From Orobanche coerulescens (lineage: Eukaryota; Streptophyta; Magnoliopsida; Lamiales; Orobanchaceae): DNA of 64,000 bases. Positions 12,011 through 22,403 of this stretch are shown here, in pieces. Where the stretch lies: assembly GCA_033398695.1 (NCBI GenBank), contig CM065816.1, positions 133,211,358 to 133,275,357 of the forward strand. Direction: 5' to 3'. The notes under the pieces are model-generated. The model was given only the letters and a program-made list of their open reading frames with translations, ran no database searches and was not told the DNA's origin. The translations under genes and the position numbers were made by a program. Positions within the stretch are counted from its first letter, which is position 1. The number at the start of each line of letters is the position of its first letter.

Positions 12011-13269
12011 ATGTATATTGCTGACTGGATGCCTACGAGCTCCACAATTCCTTGCTTTGTTGCCAAAGGCACTGCATATCTAAGTTGTCTATGGCACAAG
12101 AGGCTGTCTCACGCCAACTTCAAGATGATCAACAAGCTCTCCAGAGAGGGAATGGTTAGAGGATTGCCAAACGTTCCATTCCAAAAAACAGCGTACCCTA
12201 TTAGAAAGGCAAGTAAATCAAGTCCACCCTGAAGAGCAAATCCTACCTTTCCACCCACAGAGTTTTGGAAATGCTACACATGGATCTCTATGGTCCTGTA
12301 GACCCGGTAAGTTTGGGAAGTAAGAAATACTGTCTCGTTATTGTTGATGACTTTTCCTAGTATGCTTGGACAATTTTTCTAAGCAAGAAGAAGGAAACAA
12401 CATCAAAGCTGCCCGAGCACCTGAGAAAGCTTCAAAATGAAAAAGGGTTGAGTATCGTATCCATTCGTTCCGAAAGAGGTACAGAATTCACTAACCGCTT
12501 TATAAAGCAATACTATTTGTAAAATAGGATACAGCACGAATACTCAGCTGCCCGTACACCTCAACAAAATGGTGTTGCCGAGCGAAAGAACAGGACGCTG
12601 AAAGAAGCAACGAGGACAATGATTGCCGCAAGCAAGTTGCCACATCGTTTATGGGACAAAGCCACCAATACAGCGTGCTACACACAAAACCGCTGTATTA
12701 TCAACAAGCACCACAACAAAACAACATACGAGGTATGGAACAATAAAACTCCATTAGTTTCGTACTTTCATATATTTGGATGCAGGTGTTACGTTTTGAA
12801 CAATGGGAAAGATCAACTTAGAACCTTCGATGAGAAATCGGATGAATGGATATTTGTAGGATATTTCTCTGTTAGAAAAGCTTACAGGATCTTTAATAAA
12901 AGGAAGCTAACAATTGAGGAATCAGTTCATGTCGTGTTCGACGAACCTCACCACGACACTACAGGAGTAGAGGATATTACTCATAACATCCAACAACTTT
13001 CCATCATAGATCCACCAACTCCTATAGAGCCTGTCGTTGACCTAGAAATCAACCCCGCGGCTGTAAGAACTAAAGTAGATGAATCCGATGCTGTACAAGC
13101 TAAAGCTGAAACTACAGCAACTCATGATACAATACGGGACCCCGAATTAGAACCCATCAGAAGATGGTTGAGAGATCACCCACAAGAGTTTATCATAGGA
13201 AACATTGAAGCTGGTGTTTCTACCCGTAGGAGAATACAGAGTACACAAGGAAATGTACTGTGTGCATAA
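12011..13269 (+). pseudogene. Integrase of A1, broken
   Basis: The pre-integrase His motif is visible (LWHKRLSHANF near 12090), but its Cys pair is not. The core has HMDLYGP (first Asp, near 12282), IRSERGTEF (the second catalytic Asp replaced by Glu, near 12465) and RTPQQNGVAERKNRTL (catalytic Glu, near 12580). In-frame stops occur at 12357 and near 12520. From 12619 one frame stays open to 13269, through the C-terminal YEVWNNKTP and GCRCYVLN segments and the variable linker toward RT. Confidence 0.8.
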
Positions 13270-13338
13270 GAAGAACCAGATACTGAGATATCACCATTCC
13301 CTAAATAAAAATCTCAATCCGAGCTTAGAAGACTCAAT

Positions 13339-14906
13339 ATGTGCACTATTGCTGTATTCTTAGCCCAGTCCGAACCTGTTTCTACCATAGAAGCTCTCAA
13401 TAATTCTCATTGGATAACATCTATGGAAGAAGAGATTAACGATTTCGAAAGAAACAATGTATGGTATCTTGTACCCAGACCAACTCATCAATCCGTAATT
13501 GGAACCAAATGGGTATTTAGAAACAAGAAGAATAGAAATGGACTTATTATCAGGAATAAATCCAGACTAGTCGCCCAAGGCTATAAACAGGAAGAAGGCA
13601 TAGACTACGATGAAACATTTGCCCCTGTAACCACACTAGAAGCCATTAGGATATTTTTATACTTTGCCACCCATAAGATCTTCATTGTATACCAAATGGA
13701 TGTCAAGAGTGCATTCCTTAATGGAGACCTTGCTGAAGAAGTATATGTTGAACAACCACCAGGGTTTGTCAATACAGAAGGCGAAGACTTAGTATACAGG
13801 CTAAGGAAAGTGCTGTATGGACTTAAACAAGCCCCTAGAGCATGGTATGAGACCATGTCCCAGTATCTAACCAATAATGGATTTGAGAAAAGTGTTATGG
13901 ACAAGACCTTGTTCAAAATACAGGAAGGTGATGACCTCCTGATGGTTCAAATATATGTAGACAATTTAATATTTAGTTCAACTAACCTTGCTTCGTGTCA
14001 AAGGTTCTCTCATCTCATGCAAAGTAAATTTGAAATGAGTATGATGGGAGAACTTAGTTATTTCCTAAGTTTGCAGGTAAAGCAATTGCCTACAGGGATT
14101 TTCATCAACCAGGAAAAATACAGCAAGGAGCTTCTCAACAAGTTTGGAATGAATACTTCCAAATCATCATCAACCCCCATGAGCACTTCCATGCAAATTA
14201 GTGCTGATGAAGCTGGAAAGCTGGTTGATCAATCACTCTACGGGAAGCTTATTGGCTCACTCCTGTACCTAACCGCTAGCAGGCCCGATATCCAGTTTGC
14301 TGTGGGAGTGTGTGTGCGTGATATCAAGTATCACCTAAAGAATCACACTTCGCAACAGCTAAACGAATCCTGAAATACATCAAAGGAACAGTCGATGTAG
14401 GACTATGGTATCCTAAAGGAGACGGATTCAATTTAGTTGGCTACAGCGACTCGGATCTCGGAGGTTGCAAGCTAGATAGGAAGAGCACAAGCGGTACTTG
14501 TCGCTTTCTTGGACCTAGACTTGTGTCTTGGTTTAGAAAGAAACAATTGGCAAACTCGCTTTCCACGGCTGAATCAGAATACTATGCTGCTGGTAGTTGC
14601 TGTATGCAGATCCTTTGGATGTAACAACAACTGTCAGACTATGGAATTGAAGCCAAAGAAATGCCGATTATGTGCGATAGCACAAGTGCAATTGCAATAA
14701 CGCACAATCCTATATTACACTCGCGTACTTAGCATATCAACATGAAGCATCACTTCATTAGGAATCACGTTGAAAACAAGGATGTCCGGCTCGAAAAGGT
14801 CCTTATAGATATCTAGCTAGCCGACATCTTCACCAAGCCTCTCGACACAGCAAGATTCCGCATGCTTCGACATGAATTGGGATTGCTACAGCCTGACTCC
14901 CTGTAA
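13339..14906 (+). pseudogene. Reverse transcriptase and RNase H of A1, YVDD changed to YVDN
   Basis: A copia-type RT (RVT_2 family) is open from 13339 to 14373: [33 protein letters not shown]. At the polymerase active site the motif reads YVDN (Asn codon 13963-13965), where A2, A3 and D have YVDD; loss of this Asp should abolish polymerisation. A frameshift near 14310 moves the RNase H part to another frame, up to LQPDSL and a stop near 14905, with further stops near 14622, 14730 and 14814. The same RT sequence, including YVDN, is repeated at 46995-48260. Confidence 0.88.
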
Positions 14907-15085
14907 GTTTTTAATGCTTTTACTCAGTAATTGAGGGGGAATGCTGTAAGGCCCAAGAATGCAGTATCCACCGTTATTTATTTGTACACTCAGACCATCA
15001 GAACAGCACTGTAGGAACAAAGCGATATGAATTATCCTACAGCTGACGTGTGCAATAATTAAGGGAAAATACAGTATGACCCATG
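14906..15085 (+). other. 3' non-coding region of A1 up to the B1 insertion
   Basis: It starts with a polypurine-like tract, TTGAGGGGGAATGCTGTA (near 14931), followed by TAAGGGAAAATACAG (near 15060). It ends in the target site CCATG (15081-15085), which is duplicated on the far side of B2 (55633-55637). No coding sequence. Confidence 0.7.
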
Positions 15086-16115
15086 TGTTGTTACCGAAAA
15101 TATTATCCGTAGATGATATGCTGGAATGGTCGAGTAACAAACAAAATACGAGAGTACATCTGTGGGGAGGTAAATAACACAAGATTTGCCGGGGTTGTTA
15201 GTCCCGGGCTTGAATGGTCTCGCGAGATATTATTAATACAAATACTTGGGCGTACAAATATTAATGTTAGAGTACAATTACAATGACTGTAAAGAACCTA
15301 GTTATCTTAGCTCTTGAGTGCTGAAGATTGCCGGAAGAACCAGAGTTGATGCTCTGTGAGTCTTTGTAACAACGATGGAGTGCTGTGCTGACTGTGAGAA
15401 ATCGACGGTCTCTCACTGTGTGAATTAGCAGAATGTATGAGCTTCTGAACTTGTGAATCTCTTCAAATCTGAACTGTAGGGAGTTCTCATTACTGTCGAC
15501 CGTCTTTTGGTTAAGAGGTGCTGAGAGAGAAATCCTAGATAGATTCAAGAGAGAAGCCGAGAGAAACCCGAGCGCTTTTTAAGTGTTGGAGGCTCTCTAT
15601 TTATAGGACTGGGAGTCGCTGGGCAGTCGCCTCTGCTGTATTATAATAAGCGGGCGATCGTCTTTAGTACATGGGTTGGTCTGCTCAGCGTCCGCAGTAG
15701 CTGCTGGCAGTCAGAAGTGCGAACCAATGAGAAGCCAACACGCGTCTATGTCCCAGTCTTGGGAGGCCCTACTTAGGACCTTTCGACAGGTCTGTCAGTA
15801 GGTGAGTCCGTCCTTATCACTGACAGTTGCTGATGGGCTGGAGTCAACGATCCATGTTCTGCAGTGCCTTTCGCGTATCTGCACATGGGTCCTTGCTTCG
15901 TGATCCAATCTTCGTAGACTTGACGGACGATGGCCTTATACGTGCCATAGGACGGTCGTCCTTGGTCGGGCACCTGAGTCAATCGCTAGGTGCCAAAAGG
16001 CGATTGCCTCGGACTCTTCGCTTTGGCAAATCTGCCTTGGAATTATTTAATGCCATCTTCTGTCGCTCGGCCCTTATACCGATCGCCATCGAGGCGTATA
16101 AATCGCCGCATAACA
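15086..16115 (-). repeat. 3' LTR of B1 (1030 bp)
   Basis: On the plus strand it runs TGTTGTTACC...CGCATAACA; B2 LTRs end CGCACAACA, so the terminal inverted repeat here has one change. Length equals both B2 LTRs (1030 bp). A minus-strand TATA box (CCTATAAATAGAGAG) lies near 15595-15610. The PPT-like GGGGGGCAAT flanks it at 16116-16128 on the minus strand. Confidence 0.85.
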
Positions 16116-16641
16116 ATTGCCCCCCAGGTCGCTCTGACGTCGAAGACGTGGGGTGAGGTGGCTCCACTGGCGATCACTTGGATTTTAGACGAGCGACCTT
16201 TTATGAGTTTAGATGATCGTCTTTGAAAGGACTGGTTTTGAATTTGGATGACCTGGTCGGTCGCTGAAATGAGCGTGAAGTAAATAGCGGGCTCGAAACT
16301 CCGCGGGGGTACGTGTCGCGATGCGATTGGAGGAGTCCGACGGTTAATTAAGTCTCCTCGTCTGGCGTGTCCTTGAAACGACGTGTACGCGGGTTTCAGG
16401 GGTGGCATTGGATGCAACTTTATCCGGCGGTTGCACTTCAGCCCTCGAGATTCTCCTTATTTACACGGCAACCCCCATCTTCTCCTATAAAAAGGGCCTG
16501 GGTTACAGAGTTAAAAACCTTATGCGTTTCTGCCTGAGGAGAAGATATAGCTGATTTCTCTAGAAGCTTTGCATGACGATCGTCGTTCGACTCAGACCTT
16601 AGGTAAGAACAAAAAATTCCTTCTCCCCCATTTCTTTGAAT
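16116..16641 (+). promoter_or_regulatory. Upstream region and TATA box of the B1 antisense extra gene
   Basis: A plus-strand TATAAAAAG at 16486-16494 lies about 150 bp before the extra-gene ATG at 16642, and is conserved in B2 (50513). At 16413-16415 the GCA trinucleotide is the intact target of the CACTA insertion found in B2. The rest shows no coding sequence. Confidence 0.55.
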
Positions 16642-18923
16642 ATGTCTAGAGGAAGATCAGACGAGTACGAGTCGGGCAGTACTTCTGCTGATGGGGCTTT
16701 GACCACCCGAGATGAACCTTCTGCGGAATTTCATGTTGACACCGCCGTCGAAGCCATCCGTGCCGGGATTGAGCCTGCGGAGATCGAGGAACTTTTTAAC
16801 GAGGCTGACGTGGCCAAGATGGTGGAGGCCGATCGGATCCGTTCACTGAAACAGGATGGCGCGATCGGCAAAGCCTTCACAGATTTCGCCGAATTCATAG
16901 AGAGATTGGCCGGCCCTCTTCTCAAATTTAACTTCAGTGATTATTCGATCGCCCATCCTTATGAACCTATAAGGAGGATGTTGTTCCGAGATGCCCGCTG
17001 CTCTCCGTGGACCCTTGGCCAGATCGGGAGCTCGGCGACCAGGAAGGATCTGGATCGCTGTAGGACGACGTTCCACGTTCCTTCAGATGTCAGCCTCCAC
17101 GTGCCTGCCAAGAACAAGCGATCTGATCAACCTCCCGAGGGCATGGTCGCCGTCAACGAGGCGATAATAGAGGCTGGACTGCGATTACCGCTGCCGTACG
17201 CTGTCTCCTATCTGTTGACTGCCTGGAATGTGGCGCCGCTTCAGTTGACGCCGAACACCTGGCTGCAAATCATTTGCACCTTCACTCTGTTTGGCGGCCA
17301 TCGGATATATCGTCTTCCTTCGCTGTTGGAGATGAACTATCTCTTTAAGTTGACGGCTCAAAAAGGCATGGTTGGTTGCTACCATATCCAAGGTCGCTCA
17401 GGACGGGTGATTCTTGGAGTCCCGAATAAAGTGAGGGGCGACCCGTCAAAATGGTTCTGGTTCGGTGGTGCTTGGAAATCGACGGCGAGCGACAATCCGA
17501 CCGACGAGTTGGATATTCCCACTGGCTTTCGAGAGAGGAGTCCGAGTAAGGATTTAGACTCTACCTATGTTTGTAGATTTTCTGAACTGATCTGATTTTG
17601 GTCTTCTTTTTGCAGGTGTCATTGTTCCGGCAGCGGGCGACCTTGCTTTAGACTTTGCGATCGTCTGGGAGAAGATTCGGAGTCTTCTTGACGACCGTTT
17701 AGACGTTCGTCAAATTAACAACGAAGCCTGCTGGTTGGCAGATCGGCTGTTTCGCTACCCTCAGCATTTAAAGGTTCCAGGTACGAACTTTCGCGATCTT
17801 CTTTGATATGCCGATCGACTCGATTGAGGAAGGTTACTAACTTCGTCGTTTGTTTTCTTTTGCAGAAGTTCGTTTCCCTTGTTTCCCGGAGCATCTTGCT
17901 GCGATCGCTATGTCTAATCTGGGGGTTATGAACCGCTTTCACCAAGGGAGAAAGGTGAGCCGAGCTCCTTCTGTTCTGCCACGACCGACCCCGGAGGTAC
18001 GACCTCTCCAATAGCCTATCGCCGAAGGGCGTGAGCCTCGGGAGGAGGAGCAACATCGGCTTATCCGTAAGAAACGGAGGACTGTGGAGGCCTCGGCCCC
18101 TTTAACTGCAGATGAGCCGCCGATCTCTGTGCCACCAATTTCCGCGATTCCTCCGGTGGAGGGGTCCACGCCATCCTCGGCTTTTCTCCAGTCCATGGCG
18201 ATTGCTGAGGCCGAGACTTCGCATGGCAAGCCATTCTTCGGTCTTGACCCACAGAAGCTCGAGAGGTAAGCCTGGTTGTTTTGCCAAGTTATGAAACCTG
18301 TGTAGGAAACACACTTAGCTCTTTTGTCATTTGTGCAGGATCTGCCATTCCGACCCGAGTTGCTCGCCGATGGTGCTGGACTTTCTGTCGAGCAAAGCTC
18401 CTCGCGAGGTCAGCGATATCCCATCTTATGTTGCTCGGGCTACCGCTTCCCTCCCGAAGGCCTGGACGACCAACCTAGATGCAATCGCGCGCCGGCGATC
18501 TGCCGATGCGATGCAGGCTACCTTTGCGCTGGCCCTACAGACGACGACGATGGCTGCCCAGGCCGTGCGGGACTATGAGGGGCGGCTGTCCATTACTGTC
18601 TCCATGCAGACCTCGAAGCCGCACGGAGACAAGTCATTGAATATGGCGATCGGCTCGCGGCCATGGAGAAGAGCTCCGCGGAGGTGGAAAAGCAGGTGAA
18701 GCAGGATGTTGACCGGGCGTGGGCGGTGATAGACCAGATGCGGGACCAAATGACAGAATCCCGCAGGTCGCACGCGGCCATGCAGAAGGAGGCCGACCAG
18801 CTGAAGGTGACCGTTGCCCGTCTGACCAGCGAGCTTGGATCCTCGATGGAAGGGGAGGCTGCTAAATCTAAGCCAATAAACTGTCCAACCTGCCCTCCTC
18901 GAACAATCTCCAGAGTTGTATGA
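16642..18923 (+). pseudogene. Antisense extra gene (aORF) of B1, spliced, with one nonsense stop
   Basis: Four exons are inferred: 16642-17545, 17616-17780, 17866-18265 and from 18339. Introns 17546-17615, 17781-17865 and 18266-18338 have GT...AG ends and pyrimidine-rich 3' ends, and splicing keeps the frame. The protein resembles the 'putative gypsy type transposon' family (Transposase_28, recalled) through AGLRLPLPYAVSYLLTAW and QLTPNTWLQI and a later KWFWFGG. In-frame TAG at 18012-18014 (GAG in B2) breaks exon 3. A coiled-coil C-terminus lies in another frame from about 18640. Convergent with gag on the minus strand. Confidence 0.7.
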
Positions 18924-19038
18924 GGAGGTCACGGCATTGATTGGTGCTATGACCGGGACTCTTGTGGTAAGCACAATATGTATTGTGGTCCAGATGATCG
19001 TTGTCCCTTATCGCCTTTGGCTTGTTTAGCGGTTCGCG
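18868..19038 (-). pseudogene. gag: gag C-terminal fragment of B1
   Basis: This is the 3' part of the Ty3-gypsy gag on the minus strand, separated from its 5' part (from 26552) by element C. It carries the zinc-binding-like YCAYHKSPGHSTNQC motif and a terminal helix-rich LFEEGRLDSLL typical of Tat-type gag ends. It overlaps the 3' end of the antisense gene on the plus strand. Codons left of 19039 are B1; the frame continuing to 19176 reads into the C LTR. Confidence 0.8.
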
Positions 19039-19043
19039 CCCCT

Positions 19044-20501
19044 TGATCGCTAGGATTCGCGTAGTAAGGTTTTCAAATCCGATCAATTTTAAAATTTGTA
19101 AAACCTCGGAGTATTTCCAAGGTGTCGAACCCAAGGGAATTGATGTGTCGAAAATAAAGGAATTAACTCTACTCAAAATTTGACTGCTATTTAGGAATCC
19201 GAAAAATTGTTTTGATTCTAATTATCTAACTTTAAAAATCGAAGAACAAAAATTAAATAAAAGATGAAATATCTAACTTAAGCAAATAAAGCAAATTAGC
19301 AAGATAAAATCACAAGTCGAAAGGTAATTGATCCTAGGGTAGTATCATCTAATTGAGTTCACACAATCCATTCATTTGATTCCTTTTCCCCAAATTTTAA
19401 TTCAATCCTAGAAATAATCACTCAGCCGATCTAGAATTCCGATCAAGACAACCTAGAAAGATAGTTAATTTAAACCCTTTTCCCCGCCAGGGCTCAAAGA
19501 ATTGAAATCACTTAAAAAGCACCAACTTATTTATCTATGATTTATCTTTCTCCGCTATGTCTTAAGATAAAATCATATTGTGCATCAAGTATTTCCACTA
19601 ATCAATTACTCCTTCCGGACAAAATCAATTAGCTAACATGCATCGATTAAGGGCCCTTTAATCTAACATGAGATTTAACACAACTTGAACACAAGCCTAG
19701 GATGAAAGGTCAAAAGGTAATCAAAGGAACATCATGTGAACATCAATTAAAATTACTAACCTAGAATCAATCAATGAATTAGCGGACATAATTGAAATTA
19801 AACAAGAAATAGATGAAGAATGCATATTATTAATATGAAAAGAGAGATTACAACCCTTACGGATGAACTCCGAGTCTTCAATCTCTGAAAAACAATAATA
19901 ATTCTCCTCCAAAAAGTTCTTGCATCCAAGGAATAAATCTTGCTAAAAAGATGTAAAAATCTGCTAAAGATAATAATAGATGAAAAAGAATGATGAAAGC
20001 TTGATGAAAGATGATAAAGAATGAAAAAGAATCCTAAAACTAGGTCTAAAAGGAGGTTTATATAGCCTAAGGGGGTTAAACTCCCGATTAGCCCTAATCT
20101 AGGAAACAAAAACTATCCAAAGAGTCATAATTCGTCAAAACACGAGAGTCCGCTAGGCAGCATATCGGCCGATAGGCTGGCCGATAGTTGGTTCGTCGAT
20201 CTCTTCACTCGATAGGGCAGGAACTCCTTTCGGACGGGCCTATCGGCCGATAGGCTGGCCGATAGGTTCGTCTATCTTTCGCAAAAATCCGTTTCTTCGT
20301 CCGTTTGACTCGACTCTCGGTCCTTTGTCTCGTTTTGGGTCCTTTTGGCTCTAAAAACCTGCAAACACACTAAAACCAACCCAAACGCGTAATACGGCTC
20401 GACTAATCATAAATAAGCCAAATACGAGCACATTAATCACGACACGAGATAAAAACCTAGTATAAAATCCTAGAAAAATGTGGTAAAATTACCACTTATC
20501 A
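19044..20501 (-). repeat. 3' LTR of C (1458 bp)
   Basis: Plus-strand ends are TGATCGCTAGG and CCACTTATCA. A minus-strand TATA (GGCTATATAAACC) lies near 20055. Near 20160-20190 and 20238-20266 it carries the palindrome CCTATCGGCCGATAGG with partial copies. One copy fewer of this block is present than in the 5' LTR. Confidence 0.92.
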
Positions 20502-22403
20502 AACCCCCCCAAACTTAAGCCTTGTTCGTCCCGAACAATAAAAAGAAAAGAAAAAGAATGTCGTGAATTATCGTGCAACTCATAGTGTTCAACCTAATCA
20601 ATACTATCCTGTAATTCTCTCTAAATAATCCGATTGTCGTAAAAGCGAGCTGCACTCAGAATAATGATTCCGCAAAGTAGTCAAGTTCAGTCCTAATCAT
20701 TCGTTCATGAAGAAAATCCAGCTCAAAGATTAACAAAACGTGAGTCAAATCGACCGTCAATATGAAAGGCTAAAATAAACAAGCTAGTTCGTCCCGTTAC
20801 ACAGTCTAGTGGCACATTTTTCACGAGTTTCATAACAAATAAACCTCGGTCAGTATTCCCTTATATATATGTTCAAGAATTTGATTCGAGTTGACCACTA
20901 GGTTAGGATCTCGGGATGTTTCATCGGGGTAATCCTAGGGTGGAACTTCCATTCTCATGTATTAAGAAACCGTTTGACGTAAAAGACACTCATGGGGCAC
21001 ATGGATGCTTCTAGTTACTAAGTTCCCGTCTACAGCGGAGAAACAACTCGAATATATAATTTCCGCATGTCCGAATCAAGGTCGCCATTTTGCGCGAGAG
21101 TAAACAGCGAGTCATGCGAATACCCCCGGTTACTAGGTTCCCTATCCTTGGCACATGTGAAATATCTAAATCACTGGTCTAATCAGAGTCGTCGTTTTAC
21201 GCGAGGGCAAACAACGGGTCACGCGAATGCCCCCGGTTACTAGACTTCTCTTCATAGAACAACATTATCTCAACTTTTGGGAAAAATTGACCGACTCTAA
21301 ACTCACTCTAAGTGCCAACACGACTGACGAAACAGTACGACTCACTATCCGGAAGATGTAACCAAACGTATTGACGGTGATTTTAAAACAAGTATGTATT
21401 GTCTCTTATCTGCCAAGACCTCTACAATCACGAAAAATTTTGGACCTAAATGAATACTATGCAAAACAGAAATAACTGACTACAACTCGACTAAACTCGA
21501 CCGTTTCTTCAGAGAGAAAAACAGTATCGTAACATCGGTATCACACAAATAGAAGCACGAAAAATTCACGAATAAAGAAAAACTAAAACAAGCAAGGCTA
21601 TCTAAAACAAACAACGAAAAGCAAATAAAAGCAAACACGAAATCTAAAAAAAACTACTACGACCTAAAAAAAATAGAAACTAGCAAACACACCAAACGAA
21701 AATGAACATAAAAATCTAAAAAAAAACTAAGCAACAAAAAGCTAAATCCACGCAACACCAATATGATAAGCACAAATAAAAACAACGGGCACCAACACAA
21801 GCAAATAATGATACAAGGCAAACAAGGTACTCACACGTAAAGAAATTAACAAAGCCGCACTTCTTCCCCCCCCCCCCAAACTTATTTCGCATCCCAAAGG
21901 AGGAATAAGTTTGAAAAGAGAAAGGAGTGGCTTTGTTAACGGAGTACCTGATCACTGTGGCGGAAATGGCGGGTTTGTCGGCGAGCTCGGATCATAGCGG
22001 GCATATCGGGCAGGCCTATCGGCCGATGTGGTCTGCCTATCGACCACTGCTTGTAACATAAAAATTCCTTTAATTTTCCTCAGCCTATCGGCCGGGCCTA
22101 TCGGCCGATAGGCTCGTCCGATAGGATTGTCTGTCTCAAAAAAATTTTTAGCTTTTTTCTATTTCGCATACTTGGTCCCGTTTTTGCTTGGATATGGCGA
22201 TTAAAGACCAGCAAGTATCCAAAACTCGGCGTGCATGGATTAGAACTTAACAAAAACTAGCAAAGCTACTACGAAACTAGAAACTACAAAAATCACGCAA
22301 ACGAAAAATCGAAAATAAACGAATAAAACGAACTAATATACATACGTTGTGTTACCTCCCAACAAGTGCTTCGTTTAACGTCTTTAGCTAGACGATACCT
22401 CAT
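20502..22403 (-). other. Non-coding 3' interior of C, with two G-rich PPT-like tracts
   Basis: The polypurine tract AAGTTTGGGGGGGTT (minus) abuts the 3' LTR at 20502-20518. A second, longer tract AAGTTTGGGGGGGGGGG lies near 21864-21885. Two imperfect copies of a unit with GCGAATRCCCCCGGTTACTA lie near 21060-21140 and 21185-21245. GGCCGATAG repeats recur near 22012-22031 and 22083-22125. Just after gag-protease, the minus strand reads TTGGGAGGTAACACAAC (near 22350-22366), which I recall as the tail that normally follows pol in Athila/Tat elements. That suggests pol was deleted between. No gene seen. Confidence 0.7.

Larger units (their letters stand above)
8177..15085 (+). mobile_element. Element A1: decayed SIRE/Maximus-like Ty1-copia retrotransposon
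   Basis: The order is LTR, primer-binding site, gag, protease, integrase, RT and RNase H. Integrase before RT is diagnostic of Ty1-copia. The gag motifs (FEMKP, ELEALGK) and the coiled-coil gag C-terminus ending DKSGLGYS suggest the SIRE/Maximus lineage. Every gene has stops or frameshifts. B1 interrupts it at 15085 in the 3' non-coding part; the matching downstream part survives only in the second composite copy, from 55633. Confidence 0.85.

Noticed and set aside
13605..13916. 103-codon minus-strand frame across RT
   Set aside because: It lies opposite conserved RT codons and its length follows from them; no independent support.
16636..16644. TTG start upstream of the extra-gene ATG
   Set aside because: Plant genes start at ATG; the first in-frame ATG (16642, and 50669 in B2) lies six bases downstream and follows the TATA box at a sensible distance.
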